10,518 nt of DNA from assembly GCA_900553885.1 (NCBI GenBank), contig USFD01000100.1, forward strand, positions 1 to 10,518, given 5' to 3'. The notes below the pieces were generated by a model, which searched no databases, had not been told where the DNA came from, and saw only the letters and a program-made list of their open reading frames with translations. The position numbers were made by a program, and so were the translations under genes. Position 1 is the stretch's first letter; each line of letters opens with the position of its first letter. The stretch comes from an uncultured Ruminococcus sp. (GTDB taxonomy: Bacteria; Bacillota; Clostridia; Lachnospirales; Lachnospiraceae). Shown here one piece after another: positions 7,301 to 10,518 of this stretch.

Positions 7301-8863
7301 GACCTTGCGCAGCTGATTTACGACTGTAAAAATGCAAATAAAGACGCAAGAATTTCCGTAAAGCTTGTATCCGAGGCAGGTGTGGGAACCGTTGCCGCAG
7401 GTGTGGCGAAGGCCGGAGCCGGACTGATTCTGATTTCCGGATATGACGGAGGAACCGGAGCGGCGCCCAGAAGTTCCATTCATAATGCGGGACTTCCCTG
7501 GGAGCTGGGCCTTGCAGAGACGCACCAGACCCTGATTCAGAACGGACTGAGAGAGCGGGTGCGCATTGAGACGGACGGGAAACTGATGAGCGGCCGTGAT
7601 GTGGCAATCGCAGCTCTTCTGGGCGCAGAGGAATTCGGTTTTGCCACAGCGCCGCTGGTAACCATGGGATGCGTTATGATGCGTGTCTGCAACCTGGATA
7701 CCTGCCCTGTGGGCGTAGCTACCCAGAATCCGGAACTGAGAAAGCGTTTTACCGGAAAACCGGAATATGTAATGAATTTCATGCGGTTTATCGCAGAAGA
7801 ACTGAGAGAATATATGGCAAAACTGGGCGTGCGCTCTGTGGATGAACTGGTGGGAAGAACAGATCTTCTGAAAGTGAAAGACACTCCCACATCAGACCGG
7901 GCGGCAACCCTTGATCTGAGCAGCGTACTTTACAATCCTTACGCAAAAGAAAAGAAAGGCATGATCTTCGATCCGAAGAAACGGTTTGACTTTGAACTGG
8001 AGAAAACGCTGGATGAAAAAGTGCTTGTCAAGAAGCTGCTTCCGGCGCTGGAGAAGGGACAGAAGAGAAGCCTGGAAGTTGACGTTTCCAATACAGACCG
8101 TACGTTTGGAACAATCTTCGGATCCGAGATTACGAAGAGATATCCGGAAGGTCTGGAGGACGACAGTTTTGTGATCAAATGTAAGGGCGCAGGCGGACAG
8201 AGCTTTGGCGCATTTATCCCCAGAGGACTGACGCTGGAACTTACAGGCGACAGCAACGATTATTTCGGAAAAGGTCTTTCCGGCGGAAAACTGGTTGTGT
8301 GCCCGCCCAACGGTACACGGTTCAAATCTGACGAGAATATTATTATAGGTAACGTTGCCCTTTATGGAGCAACCAGCGGAAGAGCATACATTAACGGTGT
8401 GGCGGGAGAGAGATTCTGCGTCCGTAATTCCGGAGCCCGTGCAGTTGTAGAAGGCGTGGGAGATCACGGCTGTGAATATATGACCGGCGGATGTGTGGTT
8501 GTTCTGGGCCAGGTAGGCAAGAACTTTGCTGCCGGCATGAGCGGCGGCATCGCCTATGTACTGGACATGGACAGTACCCTTTATAAACGGGTGAACAAAG
8601 ACATGGTCAACATTGAGCGCGTGACAGACAAATATGACGTGCAGGAGCTCAAGGGAATGATTCAGGAACATGTATCCTATACAAATTCAGAAGCCGGAAA
8701 GAGAATCCTTGATAAGTTTGAGGAATATCTGCCGAAGTTCAAGAAGATCATTCCGGAAGACTATGAGAAGATGATGGCGGCCATTATCCAGATGGAGGAG
8801 AAAGGCTTAAGCCGTGAAAAAGCAAAAATTGAAGCATTCAACATGATTAAAAACGGAAGATAG
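4331..8863 (+). CDS. gltB: Glutamate synthase (NADPH) large subunit
   Basis: Large subunit of NADPH-dependent GOGAT, 1510 residues, full family length. With GltD it converts glutamine and 2-oxoglutarate to two glutamates in the cytoplasm. The N-terminal class II glutamine amidotransferase has its nucleophile at Cys21 (HDNCGIGA), so a 20-residue propeptide is expected to be removed. Further amidotransferase motifs are RFSTNTAPSW (from 226) and HNGEIN (246-251). A central domain follows at about 475-760, with QVTNPPIDAIREE. The FMN and 2-oxoglutarate synthase domain covers about 850-1210, with MSYGSIS (875-881), GEGGHLPGGK and GYDGGTG (1037-1043). The 3Fe-4S ligands are C1114, C1120 and C1125 (C-x5-C-x4-C). 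The GXGXG beta-helix domain covers about 1240-1450. No frameshift or missing catalytic residue is seen. The adjacent gltD argues for the NADPH type rather than the ferredoxin type. Bacillus species call this gene gltA. Confidence 0.97.
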   Translation: MRKEIDSQQGLYRESFEHDNCGIGAIVNIKGVKSHSTVAGALRIVEHLEHRAGKDAEGKTGDGVGILLQVSHRFFSKVCKPLGITLGGERDYGVGMFFLPQDELKRNQAKNIFEVIVKKEGLNFLGWREVPIHPEILGKTAVDCMPCIMQAFIERPKKVAKGLDFDRKLYVVRRVFEQSSDDTYVVSLSSRTIVYKGMFLVGQLRQFFSDLQDEDFESAIAMVHSRFSTNTAPSWQRAHPNRFIVHNGEINTIRGNADKMRAREETMESGYLKGELHKVLPAINTSGSDSAMLDNALEFMVMSGMELPLAVMIAIPEPWVNNRSMSQNKRDFYQYYATMMEPWDGPASILFSDGDVMGAVLDRNGLRPSRYYITDDDTLILSSEVGVLDIEPSKILVKERLHPGKMLLVDTVAGRVIDDEELKEKYANEEPYGEWLDRNLIHLRNLKIPNKDIPKYTKEECTRLQKAFGYTYEDVKSSILPMAQNGSEGIGAMGIDVPLSVLSKKHQPLFGYFKQLFAQVTNPPIDAIREEIVTSTTIYVGRDGNLLEKKEENCKMLRVDNPILTNTDLLKIKEMNVEGFKVAEIPITYYKNTSLEKAIEYVYIEADRAIREGANILILTDRDVDEYHVAIPSLLAVSGLQQHLVRTKKRTSVAMILESGEPREVHHFATLLGYGACAINPYLAHESIRQLIESRLLHKDYYAAVNDYNNAIIHGIIKIASKMGISTIQSYQGAKIFEAIGLKQDFINRYFTDTVSRVGGIGIEEIAEDYTAFHSQAFDPLGLGVDMTLDSEGRHKYKSGGEEHLYNPQTIHMLQQSTRRGDYEMFKQYTKMVDEEGEKVNLRGQLDFNYPKKGVPIEEVESVDSIVTRFKTGAMSYGSISKEAHETLAIAMNRLHGKSNSGEGGEDIERLDTDRCSAIKQVASGRFGVTSRYLVSAQEIQIKMAQGAKPGEGGHLPGGKVYPWIAKTRHSTPGVSLISPPPHHDIYSIEDLAQLIYDCKNANKDARISVKLVSEAGVGTVAAGVAKAGAGLILISGYDGGTGAAPRSSIHNAGLPWELGLAETHQTLIQNGLRERVRIETDGKLMSGRDVAIAALLGAEEFGFATAPLVTMGCVMMRVCNLDTCPVGVATQNPELRKRFTGKPEYVMNFMRFIAEELREYMAKLGVRSVDELVGRTDLLKVKDTPTSDRAATLDLSSVLYNPYAKEKKGMIFDPKKRFDFELEKTLDEKVLVKKLLPALEKGQKRSLEVDVSNTDRTFGTIFGSEITKRYPEGLEDDSFVIKCKGAGGQSFGAFIPRGLTLELTGDSNDYFGKGLSGGKLVVCPPNGTRFKSDENIIIGNVALYGATSGRAYINGVAGERFCVRNSGARAVVEGVGDHGCEYMTGGCVVVLGQVGKNFAAGMSGGIAYVLDMDSTLYKRVNKDMVNIERVTDKYDVQELKGMIQEHVSYTNSEAGKRILDKFEEYLPKFKKIIPEDYEKMMAAIIQMEEKGLSREKAKIEAFNMIKNGR

Positions 8864-8867
8864 GAGG
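8863..8867 (+). promoter_or_regulatory. Ribosome binding site of gltD
   Basis: GGAGG at 8863-8867 starts on the last base of the gltB stop codon and lies 9 bases before GTG at 8877. It fixes the GTG as the gltD start. A nearer GTG at 8870 is in a different frame. Confidence 0.8.
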
Positions 8868-8876
8868 CGGTGAAAA

Positions 8877-10376
8877 GTGGGAAAAGCAACAGGATTTATG
8901 GATTATGCGAGACAGGACAAGACTGCGGAACAGCCGCTTGAGCGGATCCGACATTTTAATGAGTTCCACACGCCTCTTTCCAAGGAGGAGCAGGAACTTC
9001 AGGGAGCCCGCTGCATGGACTGCGGCGTTCCCTTCTGCCAGTCCGGGAAGAATCTGATGGGCATGGCAAGCGGATGTCCCCTTCACAATCTGGTTCCGGA
9101 GTGGAATGATCTGATCTATAACGGAAACTGGGAGGAGGCGTACTACCGCCTGGTTAAGACAAATAACTTTCCGGAATTTACTTCCAGAGTATGTCCGGCA
9201 CTGTGCGAAAAAGCCTGCACATGTGGCCTGAACCAGGAGGCGGTTGCGACAAAGAGCAATGAGTATGCGATTATAGAAAATGCCTACGAGAAGGGATATG
9301 CAAAGGCAAATCCGCCGAAAGTGCGCACCGGAAAGAAAATTGCCGTAATCGGTTCCGGACCGTCCGGTCTGGCGGCAGCTGATCTGCTCAACAAGCGCGG
9401 ACATTCTGTAACTGTTTTTGAACGGGAGGATAAAGCCGGCGGACTGCTCCGCTATGGAATTCCCAATATGAAACTGGAGAAGCAGTATATTGACAGAAAA
9501 CTGGCGGTAATGGAAGAAGAAGGCGTGGAATTCCGTCTGAACTGTAATGTAGGGAAAGATGTGAAACCTGCGGCTCTTCTGAAAGAGTACGACCGGGTTC
9601 TCCTGGCCTGCGGAGCCTCCAATCCAAGAGATATCAAGGCTCCCGGCAGAGACGCGGAAGGAATTTACTTTGCAGTGGATTTTCTTAAGTCCACGACAAA
9701 AGCACTGTGGGCAAATAACATGAAGCTGAAAGACGGCACATATATTTCTGCAAAAGGGAAAAATGTAATCGTAATCGGCGGCGGAGATACGGGAAACGAC
9801 TGTGTCGGCACATCTATCCGTCACGGCGCAAAGTCGGTTCTTCAGCTTGAGATGATGCCAAAGGCTCCGGATGAAAGAGCGGAGAACAATCCCTGGCCGG
9901 AGTGGCCGAAAGTCTGCAAGACAGACTACGGCCAGGAAGAAGCTATCGCGGTGTTTGGTTCGGATCCCCGTGTCTACACTACTACGGTAAAAGAATTTGT
10001 CAAAGATAAGAAAGGCAAACTCTGCAAGGCTGTGCTCGTGAAGCTGGAAAGCAAAAAAGACGAGGCTACCGGAAGAATGATGATGGTTGAGATTCCGGGT
10101 TCAGAATATACTGTGGACGCAGATCTTGTTCTGATCGCAGCAGGATTTCTGGGAAGCGAAAATTATGTCACAAAAGCGTTCGGCGTGGAAGTGAATCAGC
10201 GGACCAACGTGAAAACGGAGGAAGGCCGCTACGCGTCAAGCGTGCCGAATGTGTTTACAGCAGGCGATATGCACAGAGGCCAGTCCCTGGTTGTATGGGC
10301 TATCCGGGAAGGCCGGGAGGCGGCAAAAGAGATTGATGAAAGCCTTATGGGATACACCAATCTGTCTGTGCAGTAG
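8877..10376 (+). CDS. gltD: Glutamate synthase (NADPH) small subunit
   Basis: Small subunit of GOGAT, 499 residues, slightly longer than the common 470-490. It oxidises NADPH at FAD and passes electrons through Fe-S centres to the FMN of GltB. The N-terminal cysteine-rich domain has two groups: C46, C49, C54, C67 (CMDCGVPFC and the later GCP) and C106, C110, C114, C116 (CPALCEKACTC). These supply the 4Fe-4S ligands. The FAD-binding GSGPSG is at 159-164, the NADPH-binding GGGDTG at 301-306, and the second flavin motif, TAGDMHRGQSLVVWAI, at 461-476. The GTG start gives MGKATGFMDY, the usual family beginning. It follows gltB by 13 bases in the same operon and needs GltB for glutamate synthesis. 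Related FAD/NAD(P)H subunits exist in other enzymes, but the gltB neighbour settles the assignment. Confidence 0.97.
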   Translation: MGKATGFMDYARQDKTAEQPLERIRHFNEFHTPLSKEEQELQGARCMDCGVPFCQSGKNLMGMASGCPLHNLVPEWNDLIYNGNWEEAYYRLVKTNNFPEFTSRVCPALCEKACTCGLNQEAVATKSNEYAIIENAYEKGYAKANPPKVRTGKKIAVIGSGPSGLAAADLLNKRGHSVTVFEREDKAGGLLRYGIPNMKLEKQYIDRKLAVMEEEGVEFRLNCNVGKDVKPAALLKEYDRVLLACGASNPRDIKAPGRDAEGIYFAVDFLKSTTKALWANNMKLKDGTYISAKGKNVIVIGGGDTGNDCVGTSIRHGAKSVLQLEMMPKAPDERAENNPWPEWPKVCKTDYGQEEAIAVFGSDPRVYTTTVKEFVKDKKGKLCKAVLVKLESKKDEATGRMMMVEIPGSEYTVDADLVLIAAGFLGSENYVTKAFGVEVNQRTNVKTEEGRYASSVPNVFTAGDMHRGQSLVVWAIREGREAAKEIDESLMGYTNLSVQ

Positions 10377-10518
10377 ATCCGGATTTGCCGAAATGAACTT
10401 AGATTAAGAAATACCGGAAAATATTCAGAAGTTCCCGCATAGAATGGGACGGAGATCTGGGACGTGGGATCCTTATTCCGTTCCGGAATCTGAGAAAAAT
10501 AAAGGATCTGAAATCTGA
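10377..10518 (+). other. Region after gltD with nested inverted repeats, no recognised gene
   Basis: No recognised gene is present. The GC content looks closer to the genes than to the gap before gltB. GAACTT (10395-10400) can pair with AAGTTC (10429-10434). A nested structure lies at 10468-10508: GATCCTT (10468-10474) pairs with AAGGATC (10502-10508) around an inner hairpin, ATTCCG (10475-10480) with CGGAAT (10484-10489). No T-run follows inside the window, so a terminator for gltBD cannot be called. A frame of 24 codons from ATG 10444 ends with TGA on the last base of the window, but it has no ribosome binding site. Confidence 0.4.

Noticed and set aside
7892..8671. Minus-strand open frame opposite the 3' part of gltB
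   Set aside because: It lies wholly inside the FMN and GXGXG domains of gltB on the other strand and has no independent support.
4331..10376. Ferredoxin-dependent glutamate synthase or a non-GOGAT flavoprotein pair
   Set aside because: An intact small subunit with FAD and NADPH motifs is encoded 13 bases downstream of a full-length large subunit, which is the NADPH-type arrangement.

Overview
The window looks like a chromosomal core-metabolism segment from a Firmicute of class Clostridia, probably family Lachnospiraceae. I infer this from the protein sequences, from purine-rich Shine-Dalgarno sites, from very AT-rich non-coding DNA beside genes of moderate GC content, and from the gene set. 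No mobile element, CRISPR array, rRNA or tRNA gene is visible.

Layout. Bases 1-128 hold the argS promoter, which has an extended -10 element, and possibly the first codons of a divergent gene running off the left edge. A plus-strand operon follows: argS (arginyl-tRNA synthetase, GTG start at 129), an AlaX-type alanyl-tRNA editing hydrolase with a C-terminal DHHA1 domain, and a CPBP-family intramembrane protease whose start overlaps the end of the AlaX gene. A strong intrinsic terminator closes this unit at about 4084-4114, and part of that terminator is repeated in tandem just downstream. The AT-rich gap 4059-4330 also carries the promoter of the second unit and two sequences that each match the published CodY-box consensus at 13 of 15 positions. 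The second operon is gltB-gltD, the large and small subunits of NADPH-type glutamate synthase (GOGAT), spaced 13 bases apart. The last 142 bases contain no recognised gene.

How the genes work together. ArgS charges tRNA-Arg and the AlaX protein clears mischarged tRNA-Ala, so the first operon concerns translation supply and fidelity, with a membrane protease of unknown substrate attached. GltB releases ammonia from glutamine and passes it through the enzyme to 2-oxoglutarate on an FMN site. GltD feeds in electrons from NADPH through FAD and Fe-S centres. The CodY-like boxes suggest that glutamate synthesis here responds to branched-chain amino acids and GTP, but this is an inference from sequence only.

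I did not find a previously undescribed biological system. All five complete genes belong to known families. The points most worth checking are the CodY-like sites upstream of gltB, the argS-alaX-CPBP gene order, and the incomplete reading frames at the two edges.
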